DNA of 64,000 nucleotides from Desarmillaria ectypa (GCA_030407005.1 JAUDYN010000006.1:806001-870000), one strand, 5' to 3'; shown: positions 37,493 through 50,703, counted from the stretch's first letter. Numbers and translations: made by a program. The notes: generated by a model from the sequence alone, not told the origin.

Positions 37493-39011
37493 ATGATCTT
37501 CTTGGGAATGCTTGGGATTACGTTATGGAATGGTTAGGTATCTCCAAGATATAAAGCCTTCTCTTCCTCAGCCTACGCACGCTATGGCTTGGGAGTTTTT
37601 GAATTTTGATGTTTCTTCAGGGTACGTCTCTCCGGCTCCCTTCCTCCACTTGACGCTGTTTAGAAGGAAAATCTACTAGCGCGCTTCTGGCGTCTTCGTG
37701 GTTGAACACGATGATGTACACGTCCCAGGTCGCTCTGAGTATCTATTGCTTGTGCCACTTGACGATGACGAGGTGGTTGCGCTACTGGATCTTCACATCT
37801 TTGGTCCTCGACGGGGCTTGTTCTATCGTAGATGTGGCTAATGTTTACGAAGTGCGTAGCTATGGTCTTCGATCTTCCCTGTGCTAATGCAGCTCTCCAG
37901 TATTTTATTATTAACAATGGTTTGTCTTCGAACAACTTTGGGTCTAAACTCATCACTCGATTGATATCCAGTTGCATCATACCCTACATTGTCATGGACT
38001 GTCCCAATTGCAGCTTTGCTTACATACACCTCCGCCTCAATTGCGCAGGCTTTCTTCTGTTATCGATATTGGATACTGTAAGTTTCTCGTAGGTCTGTTG
38101 CGTCTCATTCTCAGACTTGGAAGTGTTTAGTACCAGTAATAAGTGGATCACCGGATGGATCATATTTCTCATCATAGCCCATGTGAGTCTCCCTTTACGG
38201 CACGACTGAATGTTTTCTCAACGGTGAGTGTAGATGCTCTGCAATCTAGTATCAAGCATTTATCTTCTCGTTCATCTGCATAACCTCATATCAGTTATAC
38301 CATTGATGATGTAAGATTATGCCTTTTCGATCCAACGCCTTGGCTTACCCTAAGTCTGAATATAGTACAAATGCTGCGATGTGTGCAGCAACGGACATTA
38401 CGATTGCAGGATCTCTGGCCTGGGCATGTTTACACATCCAGTCGTCATATGCACATACCAAGAAGTGAGCGTTTCATTCTCTACAAAACTTGTTCTTTTC
38501 AGCCATTAATAATGAATTTAGCTCATTGCGTCGCGTGGTGATACAAGCCTTGACTTGTGGCTTCACGACGGCCATATCTACAGCCCTCATGATGGTTTTT
38601 TTTTTTACTGTCTGGAATGGTGCGCGAGCTTTGCTGCTCATCGTCAGCTGTTTTTAACAGTCATAAAACAGCATCTTTCACCATCTTTGCCGCGCTCGGG
38701 CGCATTTATAGCCTAACGGTTCTGATAACTCTTATGCTACTTAAGGTTATGGGTCGTAGTGATCCACCCCCTTCCAGAATAGATGGCGATGATGCTTCTG
38801 AGCCGGCAATCCTGACTCCGGTTTGTGATATACGGTTTGGGAACATGTTGGACACCGAGACAGGAAGAACACAGACCTCGAGTGATAAAGTATGCTTTCA
38901 CACCTTTCTGTTACGCTCCTACTGACTATATTCCGGTAGAGTGAAAAGACCGGCAACTCGACGTATCGTCACTTTGAGATTCTGGCCAAAGCTTGTAATC
39001 ACACCGTTTAA
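37493..39011 (+). CDS. DUF6534/DUF6533-like seven-helix membrane protein
   Basis: Multi-exon gene with alternating hydrophobic segments. A first helix MIFLGMLGITLWN is followed by RYWIFTSLVLDGACSIVDVA and SNKWITGWIIFLIIAHV. The family-like block ATDITIAGSLAWACLHIQSS comes next, then SSLRRVVIQALTCGFTTAIS, FTIFAALGRIYSLTVLITLM and a cytosolic tail ending AKACNHTV. The order and the ATD...LRR...GR.Y.. pattern fit the basidiomycete-expanded DUF6534 family, predicted seven-helix proteins of unknown function. The 5' end is the weak part. The ATG at 37493 is chosen because it opens helix 1, and junctions of the first two introns are uncertain. A damaged 5' end cannot be ruled out. Confidence 0.65.
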
Positions 39012-39841
39012 TTTGATACCCGTTCTTTGATCTGAAAATATGAGATATTTATGCCACTTAGTTATAGTACTTATCCTCCTCGACTTCTTCATCCATTGAC
39101 TCTATCAAGCCTCATAGAAAGCGGTGCCTGTGGTAGTGACTACCAACACCTTAGGAATATATTTGTCAGCATACTTGGCAACGTGTGAGTCGTATCTTAT
39201 TTTGCCCTGAATCATGTTCCCTACCGCTTCGGATTCCGTGGGCTAAGCTGTAATATCATAAAGAATGTTTGAAAATGGCAGTTGGCCTCCCCCGGAGACG
39301 GGTATAGCCATTGATTTTGATTTACACAAAGAATAGGTGAGCAACAAATTCCGAGTCGACTGCAGTGCTTCTGGAAATGACGTGGGGAACAATAAATACG
39401 ATCACAGAATCCGAGTCGGGATCATCTTCATTACCAGTGAATTGAAGTCAGCGTTAAACCTTGTGTTCTCCGATATCGGATTCCCCATTCTCAAGTTGAC
39501 TGGTTTGTTCTACGACGCAGCCTTGGTGAGGCTGACCATGGCGCCATTGACCCTGCCACCATACATATTCCAGAATAATATCGCGTTCAAATAACAGCGA
39601 CTGGAACATGGTTCTTTGTAAGAGGGCGCGGATGCCTAAATTTGGATCATTACCCCGAGTCGGCAAGATTGAACGACACCCAGCACCATTACGTTATCCA
39701 ATCACCGAAAGCCATTTCTCGACAATCATGCGAATTACCGTCTTTCCGTCGCGGACTTGATTTTGTTGAGCGGACTCCGAGGAGACCACTAGGGTATATA
39801 AGCAGCCTGTCAATGGGCGATGATGCTCAGATTTCGCTGCC
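39012..39841. other. intergenic, nothing recognised except the next promoter
   Basis: About 830 nt without coding signal. The right end carries the TATA box of the NAD(P)-binding protein gene. Confidence 0.5.
39795..39802 (+). promoter_or_regulatory. TATA box of the NAD(P)-binding protein gene
   Basis: TATATAAG lies 47 nt upstream of the ATG at 39842, with a strong motif match. Confidence 0.55.
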
Positions 39842-41188
39842 ATGTCCTCGCCCAAGATCTTCATTACTGGTGCTACAGGTGCGCCGGGTTTCCTTCATGT
39901 TCAGTGGTCCTGCTGCTGATACTTGTTGTCTGAAGGATACCTCGGAGGTTCCTTCCTTTCCAAGCTCCTCACCGTGGTCGAGCCTGCGACAATAACTGCC
40001 CTCGCACGATCCGAGGATAAGGCTGCGAAGCTTAGGACGCTCGGCGTTCAGGCTGTCATCGGAAGCTACAAGGATGTCGATGTGCTCGCCGATGTTGCGT
40101 CGAAAGCAGACATCGTGCTTACCTTTGTGAGCATATTCGTCACTGGAAGTGGAATGTTGCTCAATCTCCATGCATAGGTTGACGCAGACGACCACGTCGC
40201 TGCCCAGGCCATCCTCGATGGAATGAAGAAGAAACACGAATCCGACGGATCTGTACCTGCTCTGATTCACACCGTAGGTTTTCTCGCCGTTGTATCTCTA
40301 CTTAGCCTAACGTCACATATGTCTAGTCCGGAACTGGTGTCATTCAAGATAATGCACTGGGTCTGCACAACAACTACCCCGTATTCTCTGACCTCGACTT
40401 GGACCGTCTTGCGAGCATCCCCGAGGAGGCCATTCACAGAAAGACAGATCTCTTGATCTTGGACGCAGACAAGCAAGGTACGTTCGCCTATCACTCCCAT
40501 TTTAAATTCTGTCCTCTAATTTGATTGATCCAGGGTACATACGTTCCTACCTTGTTCTGCCGCCTACCGTGTACGGCCTGGCTACTGGTGTCGTGGCAGA
40601 CCTAGGTGTTCAAAACATCCACTCTGTGCAGTTCCCTGCCATCGTCAAGACCAGCATGTTCCGGAAGCAAGGTGGTATGATTGGTGAGGGTGTGAACGTT
40701 TGGCATAATGTTTCTCTTTCCGATAGTTCGTATATCCTGCCTTTCCCTCGTTCCTTATGGTCCCTGACTTTATGGCCTCCAGCCGTCGACTTTTACGTCC
40801 TTCTATTCAACACTGTTGCAAAAAAGCCTGATACCGCGCATGGCGCGGAGGGATACTACTTCCTCGAGAATGGCGAGCATAGCCTACGGGAAGTCGCTAC
40901 GGAGATCTCCAAGGCCCTGGTGGAACTTGGAATCGGCACCAGCCCTGAGCCAAGCTCGTATACCGAGGATGAGAAAAAGGCATTCTTCGGGGTGAGTTTG
41001 TTTTCTTTCAGGCTGACAAGGCAAAACTGATCTCTGTTCATCTGCAGCCACTCTGGCCTTTCCTTGGAACCAATGCCCGAGTTAGAGCTGATCGCTCTCG
41101 AGCTCTTGGGTGGAAACCGGTCGATGGGAAGGACAAGATGATCGCTAGCCTTAGGGCTGAGATTGTATCGTTCTTGCCTCCTGCATAG
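39842..41188 (+). CDS. NAD(P)-binding Rossmann-fold protein (atypical/extended SDR)
   Basis: The N-terminus MSSPKIFITGATGYLGGSFL carries the GxxGxxG dinucleotide-binding loop; an intron splits it after the second Gly. It continues with ITALARSEDKAAKLRTLGVQ, ADIVLTFVDADDHVAAQAIL and ALIHTSGTGVIQDNALG. A later block reads YLVLPPTVYGLATGVVADLG, and the C-terminus is RALGWKPVDGKDKMIASLRA, ending SFLPPA. The length of about 345 residues and the C-terminal layout fit the uncharacterised NAD(P)-binding proteins abundant in basidiomycetes (NmrA/epimerase-like). A classical YxxxK is not obvious, so catalysis is uncertain. It is not closely similar to the SDR pair at the window ends. A strong TATA box suggests regulated expression. 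Confidence 0.85.
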
Positions 41189-42120
41189 ATTTAGTAAAGC
41201 AACACGAATGTTGTAATATATACTACTGTAGCTGTATACCACATATAATGGATTATATTGCATTTGCACCCCTTGTACGAGCCTAGGTAGTGTGATTGGC
41301 TAACTGTTCTCACCCTCCCAGCCATACTGCTCTGTCATCCCCTTTGTTGTCGTTGACCCAGAGTTCAGCACCGTCGTAATCTCTCCAAATTCTAGTGTCA
41401 TCTGTCTATCAGTATTCAATGATCCTTCTGTATGTCCACGTTACGGTTTGCAACACGTGTACAGTTGACGGTAGTCTGTGACCTTACCCCCCCAAGCTAG
41501 TGAAGCCCCGTCTTCAACTGTCCGATAGCATGGTTGCCTGCTACAGGTGGGACTTCAGGGTGCCCAGATACCTTCATGTCCGTGGTTTCTATCCGCGCTA
41601 TTGACGTCTGCTACGCAGATATTTCTTGTGGAACTGGCAACCATTTAACTCACGGTTCATTGCCAGGGTCGGCTTCCCTCACACGCCGCAGTCAGCAAGC
41701 ATTGATTGATTGTGTTGGACTGCAGACACACCAGAACATCGACGACTTGAAGAATGAAGAAATACAAGGCCATGTCAATATTTTGGTGCAAGAATGGAAG
41801 ATATTCGCCTCAAATAATATTTTCTCTGCAATCTTTCTGAAAATTTGCTACGTATGACGTCATGCGTCGCGTTCACGTAAGGTCAAAATCTGTCTCTCCT
41901 TTTGCTCTCCTTTATTTTTCAACGTTTTGGACGACTCTGCAAATGCATGCAGATGTACACTACTGTACCTACTTATATACTAAATGCTAATTTACTAGAA
42001 TGTTCTACAACTTTCCTAATACTTCTCCCTTAATCAGCAAGTTCGGCATGATGCCGTATCGCCATCATCTCGGCTCAACTCTCAAATTCCAACAAACTTG
42101 AACCGTGACCTTAAGGCAAA
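41189..42120. other. intergenic, 0.9 kb, nothing recognised
   Basis: A 107-codon frame at 41534-41857 has no recognisable motif. An AT-rich tract at 41950-42030 contains CTAGAATGTTCTAC, a GAAnnTTC arrangement also found at 28632. Confidence 0.45.
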
Positions 42121-44057
42121 ATGGGTGATAGCTTCGTTCTCAATCGGCTTATGCTCTGCATGGAGCACGGCAATGAGCTATGTAACAAATGCTACTGCGA
42201 CCATCGCATGTGCAACAATATCATTGCAGAGAGCATGGAAGGAACCAGTGGCGTTGCGAAAAGATTGATCAAGGATGCAGTAAAGGTCCATTTTTTTCTT
42301 CGACTTTGTCATTCATATGTTATCTAGGATCGAAAACCTATTAGCGACGTCTTCGCTCTCGGCGCAGTCAGGAGCGGCAAAAAGGATGCTGACGGCTATC
42401 CATGCTACAAGTGTAAAATACATGAAACTATCGACTGTCCAGACTGCTTTGATTGGATCAAAATCATAGTTGCGCAGTCCAAGAAGAAAGACAAAGGCAA
42501 GGTATGTCGACAGCAGCCTAGTGAAGAATACTTGTTGATAGAAACAGGTCGAGGATCGGAGTCAGATTTTGGGGTTGTTAAAATCAATGGGTGTTGAACT
42601 GCCTCCGACTTTGAAATTACCCAATGACGCACTTGAGAAGAAGCTCGCCAGTGCCTTGAGTGCCGCCCAGGAGATATCAACTCTGGGGAAATTCCCGATC
42701 AACCCTTCTAAGCTTCCGTTATGGAAAGTGAGTGGACTCGGTCAAAAATGCCCTTGTCACTTTTTATAGGCAATAATTTGATAGAATCAGCCCAAATCAG
42801 CATTTGATGCTATGCAACGAACGAGCATGGCCGAGGCGATGAAGAACTATAATGCACAGGCGCGAGGGCTCCCAGACCCATTTGCCTTGTATAGCTCTGC
42901 TTTCATTGACGCAAGGCAAACTCTAAGGCATCTGTGTCGCAATCTCGAAGATGGCATGGCGGTCAATATATTGCAAGACAAAGATCACAATGAAGTTATC
43001 TGTATTCGCGTACGTGATGTGATTCTTTCGCCAGTTCCATTTCTAAACTCGGAGATCATAGGTCTTGGGCATTTACAAGCTCAATGACAGAACGCCACTC
43101 ATTTCTTTGATCTACGAAACAGCCAGCATTAGTACACCCATTAACACCACCATCGATTTCGTCCAGAATGCCATCTCAAAAAGGCGTACCGACGGGAAGA
43201 TGGGACTTCCCCAAATCTTTTGCACGCCGGAGGAACAGGCTCTACTCCGCAAGCTGCTGTTTCAAAATTCTCAACGTTTAGGACCCGAATATGTGCCGCA
43301 CAAAGAGCGCTACGAGAGGACTTTCAAAACGTCTTTCCTCATCCCTCTGGGACCCCTTGATCAAATAACTATCGGAAAATTAAGCAGCAATCTTGGTTGT
43401 GAGGTCTGTGGTGAGAAGACGACAAGTCGGTGCTCTCAATGTCAATCTGTATCTTACTGCAGTGCAAGTAAGTCGCATAGAGTCACCTGTCTACAATGAT
43501 TGTTGATGTGCAGCCGATAGCCTGCCAGAAGGTTCATTGGAAAGGTGTGAGACTCAAGACGCTTTAATTATTCTAGCTAACGTCTCACTGCAGATCACAA
43601 GAGCTTCTGTCGGTCCTTGAAAGGAGGAAATTGGATCCAGTTCCATTTCGTTACGGCAATGAAAGACATCAATGGGAAGAAACTTTACACATCATACGTG
43701 AATAACCAAGGAATAATGAACCCCACGACTGTCAACCCAGACGACGATGCCCCTCCTTCGAATGTTCACGGAGATAAACCTTTCTTAATCAAGATCCAGA
43801 AGCCGTTGACTCGAGTACCGGGACTTGCGCTTTCGGATGATGTTAATGTTCCTCCTTCGTTGTTGATATATGACAGGCAGCGCAGCTTTCGAGCCCATGC
43901 GATAGAGGCTGATAATCCACAAGCATATCCGATGGTTATTCGCAAAGTTCTGATGGGGAAGACCAAGGTTAAGATATACCGGTGGGCGAAGAGGGTCGGG
44001 GACTTCGAACTTAGTGTCTGTCTGGACCGTGCACCGGAACACGAGCCCACTTGGTAA
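42121..44057 (+). CDS. MYND-type zinc-finger protein
   Basis: The start MGDSFVLNRLMLCMEHGNEL is followed by Cys pairs (CNKCYCDHRMC; CYKCKIHETIDCPDC) that may bind a first metal. The C-terminal MYND finger reads CEVCGEKTTSRCSQCQSVSY, then CSATCQKVHWKDHKSFC after splicing with acceptor GATAG. All Cys/His positions of the MYND consensus are present. Downstream, about 150 residues (IQFHFVTAMKDINGKKLYTS; VIRKVLMGKTKVKIYRWA) end at PTW. There is no SET domain. The protein is about 510 residues in about seven exons. MYND fingers bind proline-rich partners, often in transcriptional repression, but no specific role can be assigned. Basidiomycetes carry many such genes. Confidence 0.85.
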
Positions 44058-44392
44058 GCACAGTAGCCTTTTAATGCTGCCAAATGGATTTATCTTCATC
44101 AATAACACATGACTGAACCTAAATCTCTCCATAATTGGCAGTGGCATATGTCGCCACACTACAGCTTTGACCTACATTCAACTTTCAATCCGAGTTATTA
44201 TCTGCTTCCACGCTTGTCCGCACACAATTAGTGCTTTGGCCTCTCTACTACCTGTACTTGGGCTTCCCTCGTGATGTACTAAAGATTTACAGGCAGATCT
44301 CGACGAAGGCTTAGACTGTTCTAATTATGCCCAGGACAGCCCCAGGGGTTATATCCTGACCTAATGTAAGGAAGTTCTACAGGAATCTTACC
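44058..44392. other. intergenic between the MYND gene and the ABC transporter
   Basis: 335 nt with no coding signal. It presumably holds the 3' UTR of the MYND gene and the ABC transporter promoter. A TATA-like TTATATCC lies near 44349, about 40 nt upstream of the ATG. Confidence 0.45.
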
Positions 44393-47300
44393 ATGGACGA
44401 TACCAGCATGACTCGGGCATCTTCAACGCTTCCTCACGCTCGCGACTCAGAAGCTACCACCGTTCGCGTCGATGTAGGACATTTTGACCCCGATGGTATG
44501 CAAGATTTACGACGGACATTCTCAAAGCGTTCCAATGTAGGAGACGACAGTGCCTCATCGTCTACCTTAGGAAATTCAGAGGGCTTTGACTTTCAGAGGA
44601 CGCTGGGGGAATTCATTAGGAAGTGCGTGTTTTTTTTTTTTGCTGGCATCGCTAAAAAAAACTGAATAACTTATGCCATGTTATTAGACGCGATGATGCT
44701 CAGGTCAAGGCTCGTGAGCTGGGCGTTGTGTTTAGGAATCTCCGTGTTGTTGGGATGGGCGCATCATCTTCGCATCAGCCTACACTTGGAACGACTTTGG
44801 ATCCAAGGAGCATTTTCGATATCATCCAAAGGATTCGGCATCCACCTGTTCGCGATATTATCAGCGGGTTTGAAGGGGTAGTGCGTCCTAAGGAAATGCT
44901 GCGTAGGTCGAATTTTCTCCGCGCCGTACTCCAGCTGACTTGGACAACAACAGTGGTATTGGGTCGTCCAGGATCAGGATGTTCTACCTTGCTGAAAACG
45001 CTGGCCAATCAACGAGCGGAATATCATGCTGTGGAAGGCAATGTTCGGTATGATTCTATCTTTCCGGAAGAGCTCGAGAAATACTACCGCGGTGATGTTC
45101 AATACTGTCCGGAGGACGATATCCACTTTCCTACTCTTACTGTTGAGCAGACTATCTCCTTCGCTGCGAAGACACGATCCCCCCGTGCGCACATGGGCCT
45201 GGCCACATCTGAAGATGAATATAGTGAACTGGTTACGGACATTCTGTGTACGGTCTTCGGTCTTCGACATGCGAGGAAGACTCCCATTGGGAATGCCTCA
45301 ATTCGTGGAGTGAGCGGCGGAGAAAAGAAGCGTGTGTCCATCTGCGAAGCGCTTGCGGCGAGAAGTTGTATTGGCTTGTGGGATAAGTATGTTGTCGCTT
45401 TGGGATTTTTATCCCATGATTATTGACATCCTATCGTATAGTTCCACACGCGGCCTAGATTCTTCTACAGCACTAGAATTTGTACGGGCACTGAGAATCG
45501 CAACGGATATGATGCGTCTTACGACGATCATTTCGATTTATCAAGCTGGCGAACCGCTGTATCGGTTATTCGATAAAGTGTGCGTCATATACGAAGGGAA
45601 AATGGCGTACTTTGGCCCAGCGTGTGCTGCGAGGTTGGTGTCATCTTGCGTGAGTAAACGCGTCTTTGACATATCTGCAGACAATATTTTATAGATCTAG
45701 GATATACTCCAGTAAATCGACAAACCACTGCAGACTTCCTTGCAGCTGTGACTGATCCAATGGCACGCCTCCCGAGATCCGACGTCCTGTCCATCCCTCG
45801 TACGGCCGAGGATTTTGCTAAGCACTTCAAGCAGTCTCAATTGGGACAGGAAAACCAAGCCGACATTGCAGCATACGAAAGGGAAATTGAAGCTGAGGAG
45901 AAATCTTCAAAGTTTAAAGAGAGCGTTTGGGCAGAACATGCGGCCGCAAGCAGGAAGAAAAGGTTGCAAATTTCCTCCATCTTCATGTATCCTATTGATA
46001 CACTTTCGTCAGTTCTTATACAGTCAGCATCGCAATGCAAGCTCGGGCTGTAATGCTACGAAAAATACAGATCATGCATGGCGATATGTTAGCCATAGGG
46101 TTGACTTTTTCGTTGGTGTTTTCTTACCCGTTTTAACGCTTGTTCTCATCGACGCATCTTCACAAACAGGACCTACCTTATAATAGGCATCATCATCGGA
46201 TCCGTCTTCATGAACAGTCCGGAAACCACGGTAGCTTTCTATTCCCGAGGTGGTGTTCTTTTCTTGTATGTACGTTTCTTACGCTTGAGAGCACCGTCTT
46301 GATTTTTCAAGTGTTCTGTTATTTTCGGCATTAACGTCAATGGCCGAGATCCCCTCGTTATTCTCTCAACGTCCTATAGTCGAAAGGCACAAGAAGGCCG
46401 CTCTGTATCACCCCTTTGTCGAAGCTATTGCGTCAACGTTGGTCGATATACCGCTAACATTTGTGACCAGCATAGTTTTCGGCGTCGTTGTTTATTTTAT
46501 GGTTCAACTTCAGCAATCAGCGGTATGGGTTTATTATTATCTCACCTGTGCGATTTGTTGACCTTCCAAATCGTTGCCAGGCGCAATTCTTGTAGGTCCA
46601 AAGGTAGTCCCAATGTCTATGTCGCTGACGAGCTTCGTAGTACTTTCTTTCTCTTTATTTTCGTTACATCCTTGGCCATGAAGGCATGGTTTAGGGCAAT
46701 TTCGGCTGCTTGTAAAGCCAGCGCTCCCGCTCAAAGTCTGGCAGGCATATCTATTTTAGCCCTTGGATTATACACGGGTAGGGTACTACATACACACCTT
46801 GATCTTCCTTCTAATCCGTATTCAGGTTACACCGTTCCTAAGCCATCCATGATCAGTGCTTTCAAATGGATCTCATACGTCAACGTACGTCTCTCCTGAA
46901 ATTAATGCACGTCATACTTATTAGCGTGTGTCTCTACTAGCCTTTGAAATATGGGTCTGTTATGTTGTTCTGTTTATAGAAGGAAGCTGACACAAATCTG
47001 TCAGATTCGATGCTATTATGAGCAACGAGTTCCATACCATTGATGGTGCATGTTCTCAAATTATACCACGAGGATCTGTGTACGACCAAGCGCCTCTGGA
47101 AAATCAGGTCTGTACTATTGTCGGATCCGAACCAGGGAAAGCATCTGTATCAGGGTCACGATTCCTGAAACTTTCGTATGACTACGCGTATTCCAACATT
47201 TGGACGGTGCGCATATTCCTGTCGAATCATATGCAAATTAACATTATCCACAGAACCTGGTTATTCTTATAGCCTTCGAAGTAGCTTACTGCATTGCTCT

Positions 47301-49952
47301 CTTTATTCTGACCGAGTATAACACGAGTTCCGAAGGCGAAACGTCTGTCGTCCTTTTCAAACCAGGCACTGAAATCTCACTTCCAACTTCTGCCCACGAC
47401 GAAGAAAAGGCAATATCTCAATCGGTACCTCTCGACAACAACGATACAAGTGAGAAGGCGAAACAGCCAACTCTCCACCGACCGATTTTTTCATGGCAAC
47501 ATCTTCAATACGTGGTGCCTATATCTGGTGAGGGAGACAGACGTCTCCTCGATGATATATCAGGCTACGTAGTTCCTGGGAAAGTGACCGCGCTCATGGG
47601 AGAGTCTGGCGCCGGCAAAACTACGCTACTCAATGTTCTTGCGGAAAGAATAACGACTGGTGTGGTGACCGGTGATAGATTTGTCAACGGACAATCACTG
47701 CCTCCGGATTTCCAAGCACAAACGTCAGTTTCATCTATGCCCTTTGGATTCGGCATCTTTCTGATGCTGTATTGTATAGTGGATACTGTCAACAATTGGA
47801 CACTCATGTTCCGTCAGCCACCGTTCGGGAGGCACTGTTGTTTTCTGCGAAGCTTCGGCAGCCGCCGAGTGTGCCATTGGCTGAAAAGCAGGCCTAGTAA
47901 GTTTACCTTTCACGGATTGAGATTTTTGACGTTTCATCGGTTTCCAGTGTCGAAGAATGCTTGAAGATGTGTGGACTAGAAGCTTATGCCGATGCTTGCG
48001 TTGGCTCACTTAGTATAGAACATCGAAAGCGTACAACGATTGGCGTCGAGCTTGCCGCAAAGGTAGGAAACAAGCCTTTTTTTCCCTTGCAATTAATCTG
48101 GATTAATATGCCTCTCAGCCTGCACTGCTGCTCTTCTTAGACGAGCCGACGTCCGGCCTTGATTCACAAAGCGCTTGGGCCATCATGTACTTCCTGCGGC
48201 AGCTGGCTGATAGCGGACAAGCAATTCTTTGCACGTACGTACATAGTCGCCGCATATTTCGCTTTGCTTACCCGATACATGCAGAATACATCAGGTTAAT
48301 TCAATATCAATCATCAAGTATATGTAGGTTACTAATTTCCAATCATAGCCTTCGGCCGAACTATTCCAAGTCTTTGACCGACTCCTCCTTCTCCAAAAAG
48401 GCGGACAAACCGTCTATTTTGGCGACCTCGGCCCACACTCTTCTACTGTCATCCGCTACTTCGAGACGCACGGATCGCGTGCATGTCTTCCGGATGAAAA
48501 CCCGTACGTTCCCTTCAGTTCCTTCCGCATGTGACTCATAAACATCTATAGTGCGGAATTTATGCTCGACGTCATCGGTGCTGGTGCCACAGCCAAGAGC
48601 GCACAGGACTGGCACAATGTCTGGCGGGAGTCGTATGAGTTCCAGGAGGTGCAGCAGCAGATCGCTGACATTCACACGACGGGCCGAATTCACCCGCCTG
48701 TGCAAGCAGCGTATACCTCGACGTCGTGGCTATATCAGATGCATGTTCTTCTCCACCGAAACACCATTGCTTTCTGGCGGGACCCAACGTACATCATGTC
48801 CAAGATGGTTCTTAATGCTATCGGAGGACTGTTCATTGGTGTGACGTTCTATCACTCGGAAGATAGTCAGCAGGGAACGTTGAATAAGATTTTCGTGTGT
48901 CCCACCTCCCCTGCTTTCATTACATTCATGATCTTAACATACTTCAGGCTGTGTTCATCCCTACTGTACTCTGCGTTCCGATGGGTGGCCAGATACAAGT
49001 GCAATTTGCTAATATGCGAAGCGTGTATGAAATCCGGGAACGTCCGAGTAAGATGTACAACTGGAGCGCGCTGGTCACCGCGCAGATTCTAGCGGAGGTT
49101 CCATGGGGGATCATCGCTTCCAGTTTGCTATTCTGCACATGGTATTGGACCGTCGGATTTGAAACCTCACGGGCTGGGTACACCTACCTGATGCTAGGAG
49201 TTCTATATCCTTTATATACGTCAACGTTTAGCCAGGTGCGTTTGTGAAGATCTCCGATATTATTTCCCCCTTACCAATATGATGCAGGCTATAGCAGCTA
49301 TGGCATCCAGGGCAGAGATCGCCACTGTCCTTTTCTCACCGTTCGTTTCGTTCGTGATTATATTGTAAGCCTGCCATCTCTTTGACAAACATGGTCTTCA
49401 CGCCAACTTCTAGCAACGGCGTCCTCCAACCATACGGCCTTCTAGGCTGGTGGCAGTGGATGTACCGCCTCTCTCCATTTACCTACCTCCTTGAGGGGAT
49501 AATTGGATATGGTGCGGCACCCTTCCTGCTCTTCTCTCCTCTCGTTACCCAATGCTCTTCCACAGCCGCAGGAAACTCTCTTCTAACGTGTTCTCCTCTC
49601 GAATATGTCACCCTTGTGCCACCGGAGGGCCGAACATGCAGCGAATACATGGACCTCTTTATCGGCTATGCAGGCGGTTACCTCCTCGACCCTTCCGCCA
49701 CATCCGCATGCTCTTTCTGCCCCTTCCGTACCTCGGAAGCCTACCTCGAGTCGAACTTCAATATCAAATATGATAATCACTGGCACGACATGGGTGTTTT
49801 CGTGGGGTTCATAGTTTTTAATGTAAGTGGTTCAAAAGGGCCGATTCGTGATTGATTAATGAATGGTGTAGATCATAATGGTATACATACTGACGTACTT
49901 CTTCCGCATACGCTCGGGGAACCTTGTTCCGTCTTTTTTGCGACGAAAATGA
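44393..49952 (+). CDS. PDR-type (ABCG) full-size ABC transporter
   Basis: This is a plasma-membrane drug and xenobiotic efflux pump of about 1,450 residues, with NBD1-TMD1-NBD2-TMD2 order. NBD1 has the degenerate PDR Walker [14 protein letters not shown], signature [19 protein letters not shown] and the Walker B region [23 protein letters not shown]1 includes [19 protein letters not shown] and [19 protein letters not shown]2 has canonical Walker [18 protein letters not shown], signature region [19 protein letters not shown] and Walker [22 protein letters not shown]2 ends in [16 protein letters not shown]. The asymmetric NBDs are characteristic of fungal PDR pumps. About 17 short introns all resolve in frame, including an 11-nt exon at 46581-46591. 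No lesion was found. The substrate cannot be predicted. Confidence 0.93.
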
Positions 49953-50212
49953 CGTTGCTAATTTACGCATTCTTTCTATCTTTTTCTGATGACGCCCTAC
50001 CCTCAGACACAACGCACGGACTTGTGTAATATCCTAGTACGAAGTAATGAACACACAAGTAATGCCCAGTTTTAAATTGCAATTCCTTATCACGCTCTGC
50101 GAACGCGAACGCGTGTGTTAGGACATAGAAAGACGGGCGACATTATTATCCAACAACTTATTTACACAGCAGAACATAGACCGAAAAACACAAAGCACGA
50201 TGATAGTACAAT

Positions 50213-50703
50213 TCAGCACGCAAGTGGAAACCGCCAATTGATACCCAGTCCAACGAGATATCCATCACTATACACCGAGGCTCTGGAGGGGACGTGCACT
50301 CCAGGACTATGCTGCAAGAAGACAGAATGCGGAGCAGGAGAGTATCGCATCGTGGGTACATAATACTTTGGGCAGGGTGGGCGTTCCGGTGGCGAACACG
50401 ACAGCGGCGGCGGGCAGAACGCGTAAACGGGCGGAGGTGAAGCTATGGGCGACTCGTAAGCAGCGTGGTCGTAGATGGACGGTGTGAACGGCGGTAAGAG
50501 CATTGAATTCGAATCTTTCGGCGTCACCAGTGACGTTGGTTTGGGCTGAGGTTTGCGAAAGAGCGGGGAGAGGTAGAACCAGAGAAAGACGAGGAAGAGA
50601 ACGAGCGCGACGACGAAGCCTAGGACTAAAGGCGGGTTAGCGGTGAGAACGGCGGGCGGAAAGGCGGGACGGGCGTACGGCTAGTGCGACTGAGAGTTTG
50701 CAT
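50213..50703 (-). CDS. small single-pass membrane protein with Pro-rich tail, unrecognised
   Basis: I do not recognise this protein. A short first exon MQTLSRTS is joined across a 53-nt intron (50626-50678; GTACGC...TTTAG with a CTAAC branch-like site). The second exon encodes one strong transmembrane helix, GFVVALVLFLVFLWFYLSPL, and a basic stop-transfer RKPQPKP. The remaining tail is Pro/Tyr/Ser-rich, with repeats of SPPPV, PPLSCSPPERPPCP and YYVPTMRYSPAP, ending NWRFPLAC. It is about 145 residues. It lies between the ABC transporter 3' end and the decayed kinase, transcribed opposite to the former. It could be a type III membrane anchor with a proline-rich cytosolic tail. The frame is open and the splice signals good. 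Confidence 0.6.

Noticed and set aside
41534..41857. 107-codon plus-strand frame between the NAD(P)-binding and MYND genes
   Set aside because: No motif, no introns consistent with neighbours, composition looks random.
45960..46180. Apparent frameshifts between NBD1 and TMD1 of the ABC transporter
   Set aside because: Choosing acceptor ACAGTCAG gives [14 protein letters not shown], and a second intron ending AAACAG gives [10 protein letters not shown]. Both restore the expected TMD1, so no lesion is needed.
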